Source: Pseudonocardiales bacterium
GTDB lineage: Bacteria > Actinomycetota > Actinomycetes > Mycobacteriales > Pseudonocardiaceae
DNA length: 32,383 nucleotides
NCBI GenBank assembly: GCA_019240665.1
Contig: JAFAXZ010000090.1
Coordinates: 1-32,383 of the forward strand
Reading direction: 5' to 3'
Shown: one piece after another, positions 8,317 through 17,792 of the stretch
Layout of the letters: each line of letters starts with the position of its first letter
Numbering within the stretch: the stretch's first letter is position 1
Program-made: the position numbers and the translations under genes
The notes under the pieces: model-generated
What the model saw: only the letters and a program-made list of their open reading frames with translations
Told to the model about the DNA's origin: nothing
Database searches by the model: none

Positions 8317-10683
8317 ATGAGCGAGGTGGACCGTCAGATGGCACCAGCACTGGACCGGGAGAAGGCGCTCGAGATCGCCTTGGCCCAGATCGAGAAGCAA
8401 TGCGGCAAGGGCTCGGTGATGCGCCTCGGCGAGGAGGGTCGCGCGCCCATTGAGGTGATCCCTACCGGCTCCATCGCGTTGGACGTGGCGCTGGGTATCG
8501 GCGGCCTGCCTCGGGGCCGGGTGATCGAGGTGTACGGCCCGGAGTCCTCCGGAAAAACGACGGTTGCGCTGCACGCCGTGGCCAACGCTCAGCGGGCCGG
8601 TGGGATCGCCGCGTTCATCGACGCCGAGCACGCGTTGGATCCCGACTACGCGAAGGCACTCGGAGTGGACACCGACGCCCTGCTGGTCTCCCAGCCCGAC
8701 ACCGGGGAACAGGCGCTGGAGATCACAGACATGCTGGTCCGCTCCGGTGCGCTGGACGTCGTGGTGATCGACTCGGTGGCGGCTCTCGTGCCTCGGGCGG
8801 AGATCGAAGGTGAGATGGGCGACGCGCACGTCGGCCTACAGGCCCGGCTGATGAGCCAGGCGCTGCGAAAGATTACCGGTGCGCTGAGCAATTCGGGCAC
8901 CACGGCGATCTTCATTAACCAGCTCCGAGAGAAGGTCGGCGTCTTCTTCGGCTCCCCGGAGACCACAACTGGCGGCAAGGCGCTGAAGTTCTACGCCTCG
9001 GTACGGCTGGATATTCGCCGGATTGAGACACTCAAGGACGGCTCGGACGCAGTAGGCAACCGGACCCGCGTGAAGGTGGTGAAGAACAAGTGCGTTGCTG
9101 CTGGAACCCGCGTGTTTGACCCTGTAACGGGTCAGCTGCACTTGATCGAGAACGTCGTCGACGGCCAGCTTCCGGTGCACGTGGTGGCCGCCGATAAGGC
9201 GGGGATGCTGCACAGCCGACCTGTGGTCTCCTGGTTCGACCAAGGCGAGCAGGACGTAATGGGTCTCCGGATGAGGGACGGCACCGAGCTATGGGTAACG
9301 CCCGACCACAAGATCCTCACTGAGGATGGCTGGCGCCCGGCAAGTCAACTCGTAGCCGGGGATCGGGTGGCGCGACCCCGCGAGTTCGTGGGATTCGGAG
9401 CCGCCAAGCCAGTTACCCCGGAGCACGCTCGTCTACTCGGCTATCTCATGGGTGATGGCGACGTCGGCAAGACACCCGCCAGGTTTATCAACTTCTCCCG
9501 GGCGTTGCAGGATGATGCCGTTCAGATCGCTGGGACGCTCGGATGCGCTGCCAAGCCTCAGCCGGACGATACTGAGATCACATTCTCGCACCGCCCGGGT
9601 GAGAAGAACGGTGTCCTTGAGCTGTGCCGGCAAGCCGGGATTTGGGGCGAGCGCGCGCCGGAGAAGCAGATACCGTCACTCTTCTTCGCCCAGGACATCT
9701 CTGCCGAGGTGCTTTCCAACCTGCTATGTGGCTTGTTCGAAACAGGCGGATGTGTAAGCCGTGACCAAACTGGGGAGATTCGGGTCGGCTACTGGACGAC
9801 TTCCGAGCAACTCGCTCGGCAGCTCCCCTGGTTGTTACTGCGGTGGGGCATCGTAAGCAGTGTTCGCCGGCGGGAGCCGCGTGCTGAGGGATGCGTCATG
9901 GAAAGTCGGCGAATCGTCGACAAGTTACCGGCCTGGGAAGTGCGCATCGCCGGAATTGACAACGTATCGGCATTCGCTAAGGCGGTGCCCATGTGGGGGT
10001 CGCGGGGCCAGGTACTGACGCGGGAACTCACTGCGCTGGTCGGCTGCCACCGTGGTTCACAGGGCAGTTATCTCGCGTCTGATGTTTACGAACCGGTGCT
10101 CGCGCATCTTGCCACCCGGGGAGTGAGCCCGCAGCTAGCAGCGCGATTGATCGGCGATCGTGCCGGCGACCCGCAAGGCGGGATGAGGCAGGTCCTAGGC
10201 CCCCACCGGTTGCGGCGTGATCGTTTGTCCCGTCTCGCAGAAGCCCTCGACGACCCATTTCTTCAGGAGATCCTTGCTGAGGGACTGTGCTATTCGCGGA
10301 TCATCGCGGTCCTGCCGTCCCGCCGGTGTCGGACGTTCGATATCGAGGTCGATGAGCTGCACAACTTTGTTGCGAACGATATTGTGGTTCACAACTGCGC
10401 TCCACCATTCAAACAAGCGGAGTTTGACATCCTGTACGGTCACGGGATCAGCAAGGAGGGCTCGCTGATCGATCTGGGTGTGGAACAGGGCGTTGTCCGC
10501 AAGTCGGGTGCCTGGTACACCTATGAGGGTGACCAGCTTGGCCAGGGCAAGGAGAATGCGCGCAAATTCCTCGCTGATAACCTCGACATCGCTGCCGAGA
10601 TTGAGAAGCGGATCAAGGATAAACTCGGCATCGGGGCGAAGCTCGACAACGACCAGACTGTGCCGGCCCCGGTGGACTTCTGA
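8317..10683 (+). CDS. recA: Recombinase RecA precursor containing an intein
   Basis: Exteins [40 protein letters not shown]...GPESSGKTT...VKVVKNK and [22 protein letters not shown]. The ORF-track start at 8107 is over-extended. Confidence 0.97.
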   Translation: MSEVDRQMAPALDREKALEIALAQIEKQCGKGSVMRLGEEGRAPIEVIPTGSIALDVALGIGGLPRGRVIEVYGPESSGKTTVALHAVANAQRAGGIAAFIDAEHALDPDYAKALGVDTDALLVSQPDTGEQALEITDMLVRSGALDVVVIDSVAALVPRAEIEGEMGDAHVGLQARLMSQALRKITGALSNSGTTAIFINQLREKVGVFFGSPETTTGGKALKFYASVRLDIRRIETLKDGSDAVGNRTRVKVVKNKCVAAGTRVFDPVTGQLHLIENVVDGQLPVHVVAADKAGMLHSRPVVSWFDQGEQDVMGLRMRDGTELWVTPDHKILTEDGWRPASQLVAGDRVARPREFVGFGAAKPVTPEHARLLGYLMGDGDVGKTPARFINFSRALQDDAVQIAGTLGCAAKPQPDDTEITFSHRPGEKNGVLELCRQAGIWGERAPEKQIPSLFFAQDISAEVLSNLLCGLFETGGCVSRDQTGEIRVGYWTTSEQLARQLPWLLLRWGIVSSVRRREPRAEGCVMESRRIVDKLPAWEVRIAGIDNVSAFAKAVPMWGSRGQVLTRELTALVGCHRGSQGSYLASDVYEPVLAHLATRGVSPQLAARLIGDRAGDPQGGMRQVLGPHRLRRDRLSRLAEALDDPFLQEILAEGLCYSRIIAVLPSRRCRTFDIEVDELHNFVANDIVVHNCAPPFKQAEFDILYGHGISKEGSLIDLGVEQGVVRKSGAWYTYEGDQLGQGKENARKFLADNLDIAAEIEKRIKDKLGIGAKLDNDQTVPAPVDF
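9091..10395 (+). mobile_element. RecA intein (435 aa) with degenerate LAGLIDADG endonuclease domain, at the Mtu RecA insertion site
   Basis: Starts at C in [18 protein letters not shown], ends VHN|C. Block [22 protein letters not shown] motif 1 [10 protein letters not shown], motif 2 [13 protein letters not shown]. Confidence 0.97.
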
Positions 10684-10717
10684 TGCTCCCGACCCGTATT
10701 GAGACGCCGGGGGCCTG

Positions 10718-11278
10718 ATGAGGGAGCGCAGTCGTGGTACTCACGGGACTGCCATGGAGGACTTCCTGGATGCCACGGCCATGAGTCCGGCGGCGAAGGC
10801 GCAGGGAATCTGCCTGCGGTTGCTCACCGCGCGGCCGCGCAGCCGGGCCGAGTTGGCCGATGCATTGCGCAGGCGCGGGATTCCCGAGGAGGTCGGCGAG
10901 CCAGTGCTCGACCGCCTGACGGAGGTGGGTCTAGTGGATGACGCCGCCTTCGCCGAGTCAGTGGTGCACTCCGAGCACCGCCACCGCGGCCTGGGTAGGA
11001 GAGCGCTGAGTACCGGGCTCCGGCGCCGGGGAGTGCCAGATGAGATCGTCCGCGAGGTCGTGGCGACGGTACGGCCCGAGGATGAGGAGCAGCGGGCCCG
11101 CGAACTGGTCCGGCGCAAGCTACGCACCAGCACCGTGCGGGACGCACGCACCTTGGCCCGTAACTTGGGCGGGGTACTGGCCCGCAAGGGCTACTCCGAG
11201 GAGTTGGCGTGGCGCGTGGTGCGCGACGAGCTTGGCCCGGACGACTGCTCCACCGAGGTCGAGCCGCGTCTTGACTGA
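10718..11278 (+). CDS. recX: Regulatory protein RecX
   Basis: Immediately downstream of recA; LLTARPRSRAELADALRRRGIPEEVGEPVLDRLTEVGLVDDAAFAESVV. Confidence 0.92.
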   Translation: MRERSRGTHGTAMEDFLDATAMSPAAKAQGICLRLLTARPRSRAELADALRRRGIPEEVGEPVLDRLTEVGLVDDAAFAESVVHSEHRHRGLGRRALSTGLRRRGVPDEIVREVVATVRPEDEEQRARELVRRKLRTSTVRDARTLARNLGGVLARKGYSEELAWRVVRDELGPDDCSTEVEPRLD

Positions 11279-12222
11279 GCACTGGGTGCTCCGACAGGGG
11301 CGATGAATTCGACGCCAGCAGGGAGCCTGCCTTGGGCGTGTGCATCGCTGAACAGCTGCACCAACGTGGTGCGAAACTCCTCAGCGGCTCGGGTTGGGCG
11401 CACGTCGGTGCGGTGGGCAAGCGCGATTGTCCGGATCGGAGTGGGCGGCACGAACGGCACACCACGAAGCTGGGTGCGCCCTTGGAGAACCATGCTGGGG
11501 ACCACGGCGATCCCAAGGCCGGCTTCGACAAAGCTGAGTACCGCGTCCATCTCACCCCCCTCGATGGCGAACCGTGGCTGGAACCCAGCTCGCTGACAGG
11601 CCGTGAGGGTCATTGATCTGAGGTCGTAGCCCTCCCGGAACATCACCAGCGGGCGGTCCCGGAGATCCTCGATCCGAAACGAGTCAAGGTCGAGCCCCAT
11701 GGTGCGCGGCACGGCGACCGTGAGCTGCTCGCGAAGGATCGGGACGGTATCCAGGGTGGGATCCCGTCGGTGCACCGGCGAGGTGATCATCGCCAGATCG
11801 ATGGCTCCTTCCGCGAGCTGCCGCACCAAGTCCCGGGACCCGCTTTCGTCGATGACGAGTTGGATGCCCGGATAGCGGACGTGGAAGCCGGCGAGTGCGT
11901 GGGCCAGCGGCCCGGTGCAGAGGCTTGGGGTGGCACCCAGCCGCAGCCGGCCCTGGCGAAGCTCGGCCAGCTCGTGCACCTGCAACCGGGCGGTCTCGAC
12001 ATCGGCCAGAATCCGCTTGGCGAAGGGAACGAGCACCTCCCCAGCTGGCGTGAGCGTGACGTTGCCCCGGGCTCGATGGAACAGCTCGCTGTCCAGTTCG
12101 CGCTCCAGGCAATGGATCTGTTTGCTCAGCGACGGCTGGGCGACATGCGTGAGCTCGGCTGCCCGGGTGAAGTGGCGGGTCCGGGCAACGGCCAGAAAGT
12201 ACACCAGCTGCTGTAATTGCAC
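11191..12222 (-). CDS. LysR-family transcriptional regulator (C-terminal tail antisense to recX)
   Basis: MQLQQLVYFLAVARTRHFTRAAELTHVAQPSLSKQIHCLERELDSELFHR, a classic LTTR HTH. GTG start; divergent from sdhC. Confidence 0.93.
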   Translation of the reverse strand: MQLQQLVYFLAVARTRHFTRAAELTHVAQPSLSKQIHCLERELDSELFHRARGNVTLTPAGEVLVPFAKRILADVETARLQVHELAELRQGRLRLGATPSLCTGPLAHALAGFHVRYPGIQLVIDESGSRDLVRQLAEGAIDLAMITSPVHRRDPTLDTVPILREQLTVAVPRTMGLDLDSFRIEDLRDRPLVMFREGYDLRSMTLTACQRAGFQPRFAIEGGEMDAVLSFVEAGLGIAVVPSMVLQGRTQLRGVPFVPPTPIRTIALAHRTDVRPTRAAEEFRTTLVQLFSDAHAQGRLPAGVEFIAPVGAPSAQSRRGSTSVEQSSGPSSSRTTRHANSSE

Positions 12223-12245
12223 CTTGATAGCTTATCGCTATCAAG
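12223..12245. promoter_or_regulatory. Perfect 9-bp-arm dyad, probable LysR operator
   Basis: CTTGATAGC-TTATC-GCTATCAAG abuts the LysR GTG start in the lysR/sdhC divergent region. Confidence 0.75.
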
Positions 12246-12400
12246 ACGAGCGTTACCATATCTTTGACCTGTGCCATGGACTCGGCTTACTGTCAGTTTA
12301 TCGCCTCGCGGGGCAGTTGACCTGCGGCGATGTTGGCTGCGGCTGCCACCGCACGCTGAACTGACCACGCTGGCCTGTGGCCCCGACCTGAATCGACGTC

Positions 12401-13237
12401 ATGACCACCACCTCATCGCCCCCGCCATCCGGGGTCGCCCAGCCTGGTCGGATCCCGTCCGCTCGGGTAGCAATCTCTGCCCGGACCTTGCGCACCGACC
12501 GCTGGTGGGTGTCACCCTTGGTGACTGCCATCGTACTGGGAGTCTTCGTCGTCTACACGACGGTCCGGCTATTCATGCGGAATGACTACTGGGTTGGTGA
12601 ATATCACTACCTCACCCCCTTGTACTCGCCGTGCTTGAGTAACTCGTGTGCGCCGGGTTCATCGCATTTCGGCACCCCGTTGCCGGCTTTTCCATTGGCG
12701 CTGCCGCTGCCGATCCTGATCCTCCCGATTCTGGCCGGGTTCCGAGTCAGCTGCTACTATTACCGCAAGGCCGGCTATCGAGCTTTTCTCCTGTCGCCAC
12801 CCGGATGTGCAGTGACCGAGCCGGCGAAGAAGTACACCGGGGAAACCCGTCTCCCATTGATCCTGCAGAACCTACATCGGTATTTTTTCTACCTTGCCAG
12901 TGTGTTGCTGCTGATCAATACCTATGACGCTGTGTCGGCGTTCCTCCCCGCCGACGGTGGCTTCGGAGTGGGTTTGGGCTCGCTGATCCTACTGATCAAC
13001 GTCACGATGCTGTGGCTGTACTCACTGTCGTGCCATGCGTGCCGACACATTTTCGGAGGCCGGCTGAAGCACTTCTCCAAGCATCCCATGCAGTACTGGT
13101 TCTGGACTCAGCTGTCCAAGCTCAACGGTCGCCACATGCAGTTCGCGTGGACGTCGCTGATTACTGTGATGCTCACGGACTTTTATGTCATGGCCGTCTC
13201 CGCGGGCTGGATAGCCGACCTGCGCCTGTTCAACTGA
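12401..13237 (+). CDS. sdhC: Succinate dehydrogenase membrane anchor / cytochrome b subunit (Sdh1-type, Rv0249c-like)
   Basis: 278 aa multi-TM protein (LQNLHRYFFYLASVLLLINTYDAV, SCHACRHIFGGRLKHFSKHP) directly upstream of sdhA. Confidence 0.88.
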   Translation: MTTTSSPPPSGVAQPGRIPSARVAISARTLRTDRWWVSPLVTAIVLGVFVVYTTVRLFMRNDYWVGEYHYLTPLYSPCLSNSCAPGSSHFGTPLPAFPLALPLPILILPILAGFRVSCYYYRKAGYRAFLLSPPGCAVTEPAKKYTGETRLPLILQNLHRYFFYLASVLLLINTYDAVSAFLPADGGFGVGLGSLILLINVTMLWLYSLSCHACRHIFGGRLKHFSKHPMQYWFWTQLSKLNGRHMQFAWTSLITVMLTDFYVMAVSAGWIADLRLFN

Positions 13238-13255
13238 CCGCGCCTGTTCAACTGA
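13222..13255. repeat. Tandem duplication (18-bp period, 2 copies) spanning the sdhC stop codon
   Basis: gcgcctgttcaactga at 13222-13237 and 13240-13255, identical. Confidence 0.9.
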
Positions 13256-13271
13256 TGAGGAACCGGTACCT

Positions 13272-15179
13272 ATGACCGAGATCGAACGGCACGACTACGA
13301 CGTCGTGGTGATCGGCGCGGGCGGCGCTGGGCTGCGCGCCGCGATCGAGGCCCGCGAGCTGGGCAAACGCACCGCCGTTGTCTGCAAGTCATTATTCGGG
13401 AAGGCCCACACCGTGATGGCCGAGGGAGGTATCGCGGCGTCGATGGGCAACGTGAACTCACGAGACAGCTGGCAGGTCCATTTTCGCGACACCATGCGCG
13501 GGGGCAAGTTTCTCAACAGCTGGCGGATGGCCGAGCTGCACGCGAAGGAAGCGCCGCAGCGGGTATGGGAGCTGGAGACCTACGGCGCACTGTTCGACCG
13601 CACCAGGGACGGCAAGATCAGCCAGCGAAACTTTGGTGGACATGAGTACCCGCGGCTGGCGCATGTGGGTGATCGCACAGGTCTGGAGCTGATCCGCACG
13701 CTGCAGCAGAAGATTGTCTCGCTGCAGCAGGAGGATTTCGCCCAGCACGGCGACTATGAGGGCAACCTCAAGGTCTTCGCTGAATGCACGATCACTGACC
13801 TGCTCAAAGACGCCGACGCGGTGTCCGGGGCGTTCGGCTACTGGCGGGAGACTGGCCGCTTCATCCGGTTCGACGCACCTGCCGTGGTCCTGGCCACTGG
13901 CGGCATCGGAAAGGCTTTCAAGGTCACCAGCAACTCCTGGGAGTATACCGGGGACGGGCATGCGCTCGCGCTGCGTTGCGGCGCGGCGCTGATCAACATG
14001 GAGTTCGTCCAGTTCCACCCCACTGGGATGGTCTGGCCGCCCAGTGTCAAGGGGATCCTGGTGACCGAGTCGGTCCGTGGCGATGGTGGGGTGCTGCGCA
14101 ACTCCGAAAACAAGCGCTTCATGTTCGACTACATCCCCGAGGTCTTCTCCAACCAGTACGCGACTTCGGAGCAAGAGGCAGACGGCTGGTACGACGATCC
14201 GGACAGCAACCGCCGGCCGCCAGAGCTGCTGCCTCGTGACGAGGTTGCGCGTGCGATTAATTCGGAAGTGAAAGCGGGTCGTGGGTCACCGCATGGAGGG
14301 GTGTTTCTCGACGTCTCGACCCGGCTTCCTGCTGAGGTCATCAAGAAGCGGCTTCCCTCGATGTACCACCAGTTCAAGGAACTGGCCGACGTCGACATCA
14401 CGGCCGGACCCATGGAGGTCGGCCCCACCTGCCACTATGTCATGGGCGGCGTAGAGGTCGATCCGGACACCGCAGCGGCGTCGGTGCGCGGACTCTTCGC
14501 GGCCGGTGAGGTTGCCGGAGGGATGCATGGCTCCAACCGACTGGGCGGCAACTCGCTGTCCGACCTGCTCGTGTTCGGTCGCCGAGCCGGCCTCGGGGCG
14601 GCGACCTACGTGGACTCCCTGGGCGGGTTCCGGCCGTCAGTCCGCGAGGCCGACGTGGAAGCCGCAGCGCAGCGGGCGATCAGCCCCTTCCGTACGGGAA
14701 CTGACAGCGTAGGCGCCGAGAACCCCTACTTGTTGCAGCAAGATCTCCAGCAAACCATGAACGACCTGGTCGGCATTATCCGCAGAGCAGGGGAGATGGA
14801 ACTCGCGCTCAAGAAACTTGATGAGTTGCGTCGCCGAGTCCAGCACGTTGTGGTGGAGGGTCATCGTCAGTTCAATCCTGGCTGGCACCTCGCACTGGAC
14901 CTGCGCAACATGCTCGCGGTGAGCGAGTGCGTCGCACGAGCCGCGCTGGAGCGCACCGAAAGCCGGGGCGGGCACACCCGAGACGACTACCCAATGATGG
15001 ACCCTGAATGGCGACATGCCCTGCTGATATGTACGCAGCACACCAACGGACCCGAAGGCAGCGTTCGTGTCGAACGCAAGGAGCAGGTCCCGATGCGCGC
15101 GGACCTGGTTGAACTATTCGAGCTTGACGAGCTGAAGAAGTACTTCACCGCCGGGGAGATTCCGGGAGGGACGGACTGA
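13272..15179 (+). CDS. sdhA: Succinate dehydrogenase / fumarate reductase flavoprotein subunit (Sdh1-type)
   Basis: VVVIGAGGAGLRAAIEARELGKRTAVVCKSLFGKAHTVMAEGGIAASMGN, FHPTGMVWP, GSNRLGGNSLSDLLVFGRRAG. Confidence 0.96.
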   Translation: MTEIERHDYDVVVIGAGGAGLRAAIEARELGKRTAVVCKSLFGKAHTVMAEGGIAASMGNVNSRDSWQVHFRDTMRGGKFLNSWRMAELHAKEAPQRVWELETYGALFDRTRDGKISQRNFGGHEYPRLAHVGDRTGLELIRTLQQKIVSLQQEDFAQHGDYEGNLKVFAECTITDLLKDADAVSGAFGYWRETGRFIRFDAPAVVLATGGIGKAFKVTSNSWEYTGDGHALALRCGAALINMEFVQFHPTGMVWPPSVKGILVTESVRGDGGVLRNSENKRFMFDYIPEVFSNQYATSEQEADGWYDDPDSNRRPPELLPRDEVARAINSEVKAGRGSPHGGVFLDVSTRLPAEVIKKRLPSMYHQFKELADVDITAGPMEVGPTCHYVMGGVEVDPDTAAASVRGLFAAGEVAGGMHGSNRLGGNSLSDLLVFGRRAGLGAATYVDSLGGFRPSVREADVEAAAQRAISPFRTGTDSVGAENPYLLQQDLQQTMNDLVGIIRRAGEMELALKKLDELRRRVQHVVVEGHRQFNPGWHLALDLRNMLAVSECVARAALERTESRGGHTRDDYPMMDPEWRHALLICTQHTNGPEGSVRVERKEQVPMRADLVELFELDELKKYFTAGEIPGGTD

Positions 15180-15180
15180 C

Positions 15181-15939
15181 ATGGGCAATCAGCGGCGCTT
15201 CCAGGTGTGGCGGGGTGATACTCACGGCGGGAACCTTGTCGACTTTGATGCAGAGGTCAACGAGGGGGAGGTGGTCCTCGATGTAATCCACCGCCTGCAG
15301 GCCACCAAGGCGCCCGACCTCGCGGTGCGGTGGAACTGCAAGGCGGGGAAGTGCGGATCGTGCAGCGCCGAGATCAACGGCCGACCGCGCCTGATGTGCA
15401 TGACGCGGATGTCCATGTTGCCGCCGCAGCTGCCGGTGACGGTCACCCCCTTGCGGACTTTTCCGGTCATTCGCGATCTCGTCACCGACGTCGCGTATAA
15501 CTATCAGAAAGCGCGCGAGGTGCGTTCGTTCATGCCGCCCAAGGGCGTGCAGCCCGGCGAGTACCGAATGCAGCAAGTGGATGTGGAGCGTTCGCAGGAG
15601 TTCCGCAAGTGTATCGAGTGCTTCCTGTGCCAGAATACCTGTCACGTGATCCGCGATCACGAGGAGAATGAGACGAATTTCTCCGGACCGCGTTTTCTCA
15701 TGCGGATCGCTGAACTCGATATGCACCCGCTGGACGCCGCCGACGAGGAGGGCGTGGATCGCAAGCGGTCGGCGCAGGACGAGCACGGTCTTGGATTCTG
15801 CAACATTACCAAATGCTGCACCGAAGTGTGCCCGGAGCACATCAAGATCACGGACAATGCTCTGATTCCGATGAAGGAACGGGTGGCAGACATCCGCTTT
15901 GACCCCCTGATCCGGCTATTTCGCCGCAAGCGGGGATAG
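15181..15939 (+). CDS. sdhB: Succinate dehydrogenase iron-sulfur subunit
   Basis: WNCKAGKCGSCSAEINGRPRLMC, CIECFLCQNTC and CNITKCCTEVCPEHI cluster motifs; start overlaps sdhA end. Confidence 0.96.
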   Translation: MGNQRRFQVWRGDTHGGNLVDFDAEVNEGEVVLDVIHRLQATKAPDLAVRWNCKAGKCGSCSAEINGRPRLMCMTRMSMLPPQLPVTVTPLRTFPVIRDLVTDVAYNYQKAREVRSFMPPKGVQPGEYRMQQVDVERSQEFRKCIECFLCQNTCHVIRDHEENETNFSGPRFLMRIAELDMHPLDAADEEGVDRKRSAQDEHGLGFCNITKCCTEVCPEHIKITDNALIPMKERVADIRFDPLIRLFRRKRG

Positions 15940-15940
15940 G

Positions 15941-16966
15941 TCAGCGGAGCACCGGGGGACTAGGTACCGGAGTGCCGAGGTACTCAGCGTAGAGGCGAGC
16001 CCAGGTGCCGTCGTCGATCGCGTGCCGCAGCACCGCGGTGACCCGCTCGCGGAGTAGCGGGTCATCCGGAGGCAGGCCGATGCCGTACTCGGTGGTCCCC
16101 AGTGGCTCGCCAATCATCCGCAGTGTGCCGGGCGCCTGGGAAAGCAGTGCTGCCACGGCGGCCTGATCCCCGGCGATCGCCTCGACGCGCCTCCCGAGCA
16201 GGCTTGCGCACGCTCTCAGGGTCGCCTGAGTCTGCAGCCCTACGCCACGGTCGGCCAGCACTGCTGCGGCCGCCGAGTCAGCAGGCGCGCATACCTCCCC
16301 GGAACCGAGCGAGTTCAGACCGGTCACCGGACTGGTGGCGGGCACAGCCAGACGCAGCGGGCGTACCAGATAAGGACCCGCGATGGCTACCTTGGCGCTG
16401 TGCGCTGCGGTGATCTCATAGCCGCCGAGCACGAGATCCGCTTCAGCTCTGCCCAGTGCCGCCTCGCGGCTACTCGCGGCCAAGGGCTTAAAACTGGTGC
16501 GGGCGGGATCCACCCCCAGGTCACGAGCGATCAGACCAAGTAACGCGACGTCGAACCCAGTGTAATCGTCCGAATTTGGTGAGCGCTGCGCCAGCCCGGG
16601 CGCTTCCTGGATCGCGACGATGAGCTTGCCGCGCAGGGCAATCCGGTCGATGGTTGGCGATCCGCTGCGTGCCGGGCGTGCGGGGACGACCGTGTCGAAC
16701 GGCTTGCCAGCCACTGGAGCAGGGTGGTTGCTGAACAGGGCGCTAACCTCGCCGACGGCCCGACCCAGCACCCACAGTGCCGCGATCACGAACAAAATAA
16801 ACAGGCAGCCGATCCGCCTTGGCCGCAGCCGTCCACGCCGGTGCATGATTCCCCGTACCGACTCCGCCCAGGTGCCGGGCGACATTCTCGACCCATGCGC
16901 CGGCTCTGGCCAGGGTCGCCGAGGCTCAAGATCCATGACGGTCGTCCACGAGGTAATTCGCCCCAC
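15941..16966 (-). CDS. Membrane-anchored glutamate-type periplasmic substrate-binding protein (GluB-like, orphan)
   Basis: N-terminal TM segment, then LRGKLIVAIQEAPGL...YTGFDVALLGLIARDLGVDPARTSFKPLAASSREAALGRAEADLVLGGYEIT...IAGPYLV. Confidence 0.8.
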   Translation of the reverse strand: MGRITSWTTVMDLEPRRPWPEPAHGSRMSPGTWAESVRGIMHRRGRLRPRRIGCLFILFVIAALWVLGRAVGEVSALFSNHPAPVAGKPFDTVVPARPARSGSPTIDRIALRGKLIVAIQEAPGLAQRSPNSDDYTGFDVALLGLIARDLGVDPARTSFKPLAASSREAALGRAEADLVLGGYEITAAHSAKVAIAGPYLVRPLRLAVPATSPVTGLNSLGSGEVCAPADSAAAAVLADRGVGLQTQATLRACASLLGRRVEAIAGDQAAVAALLSQAPGTLRMIGEPLGTTEYGIGLPPDDPLLRERVTAVLRHAIDDGTWARLYAEYLGTPVPSPPVLR

Positions 16967-17792
16967 TCCTTCTCATGGCCGTCGATGACGGGACTACCGC
17001 GGCAGTCGCGGGTCGAGCTCCCGCGAAGTGAACGCCGCATCGATCCCTGCTTTCGGCAGCTTGCGGCGGCGCACTCACCCTATCGAGGGGCGCGCTCGAT
17101 GCCGCCCGTACCCAGGCTGGCAGGCAACGGTGCGCGCCGATAGCAATGGCGCCCAGGATAAGGATGGCGACGGCGTGGCGTGCAGTGACCAGCCCGATGT
17201 GGATGAGCGCTTCGGCAAGCAGGTAGCTGCCGAGAACGATCAGCATGGGGCCGGCCAAGCGTTCGATGTACTCGCGTAAGCGTTCGCTGATCCGGACGCC
17301 GAAAGACAACCCGAATTGGGAGATGACCAGCGTTTGGATCGCGATGACGGCGACGATGGTAGCGGGTATGGTGAGACTGGCGCCGAGGCCGAGGCTGAAG
17401 CCGATCGCCAGCTCGTCAAGGCTGATCGAGAGCGCGAGCCCGATGAGGGCAAGACCCTGCGAGCTGGGAAGCCGCTGCGCTTTCGCGACCTCGTCATCAT
17501 CATCGTCAGCCCACCATAAGTAGCCGCCAAGCAGGACAAGCAACCCACCGGAGAGGCAGTCAGCGACGCTTCCGACCGTATGCTCGATGGATGCGCCAAG
17601 AGCAAGGCCCACCAATGGCATACCCCCTTCAAAAGTGACAAAGACCGCTGAGACCCGCCACCGGGTCGATCCGGTGGGCCGGCTCGCACCTATCGCAGCA
17701 GCGATCGCGAACGTGTCCACGCCCAGGGGTAGCACGAACAACAGTAAATTAAGAAAAAAGTTGTCCATTGACCGCGCTATCTCCAATCGCAT
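16926..17792 (-). CDS. mntP: MntP-family manganese efflux pump with C-terminal extension
   Basis: LPLGVDTFAIAAAIGASRP, WWADDDDDEVAKAQ, SISLDELAIGFSLGLG, six hydrophobic segments. The C-terminal ~70 aa is low complexity and overlaps the next gene. Confidence 0.8.
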   Translation of the reverse strand: MRLEIARSMDNFFLNLLLFVLPLGVDTFAIAAAIGASRPTGSTRWRVSAVFVTFEGGMPLVGLALGASIEHTVGSVADCLSGGLLVLLGGYLWWADDDDDEVAKAQRLPSSQGLALIGLALSISLDELAIGFSLGLGASLTIPATIVAVIAIQTLVISQFGLSFGVRISERLREYIERLAGPMLIVLGSYLLAEALIHIGLVTARHAVAILILGAIAIGAHRCLPAWVRAASSAPLDRVSAPPQAAESRDRCGVHFAGARPATAAVVPSSTAMRRSGANYLVDDRHGS

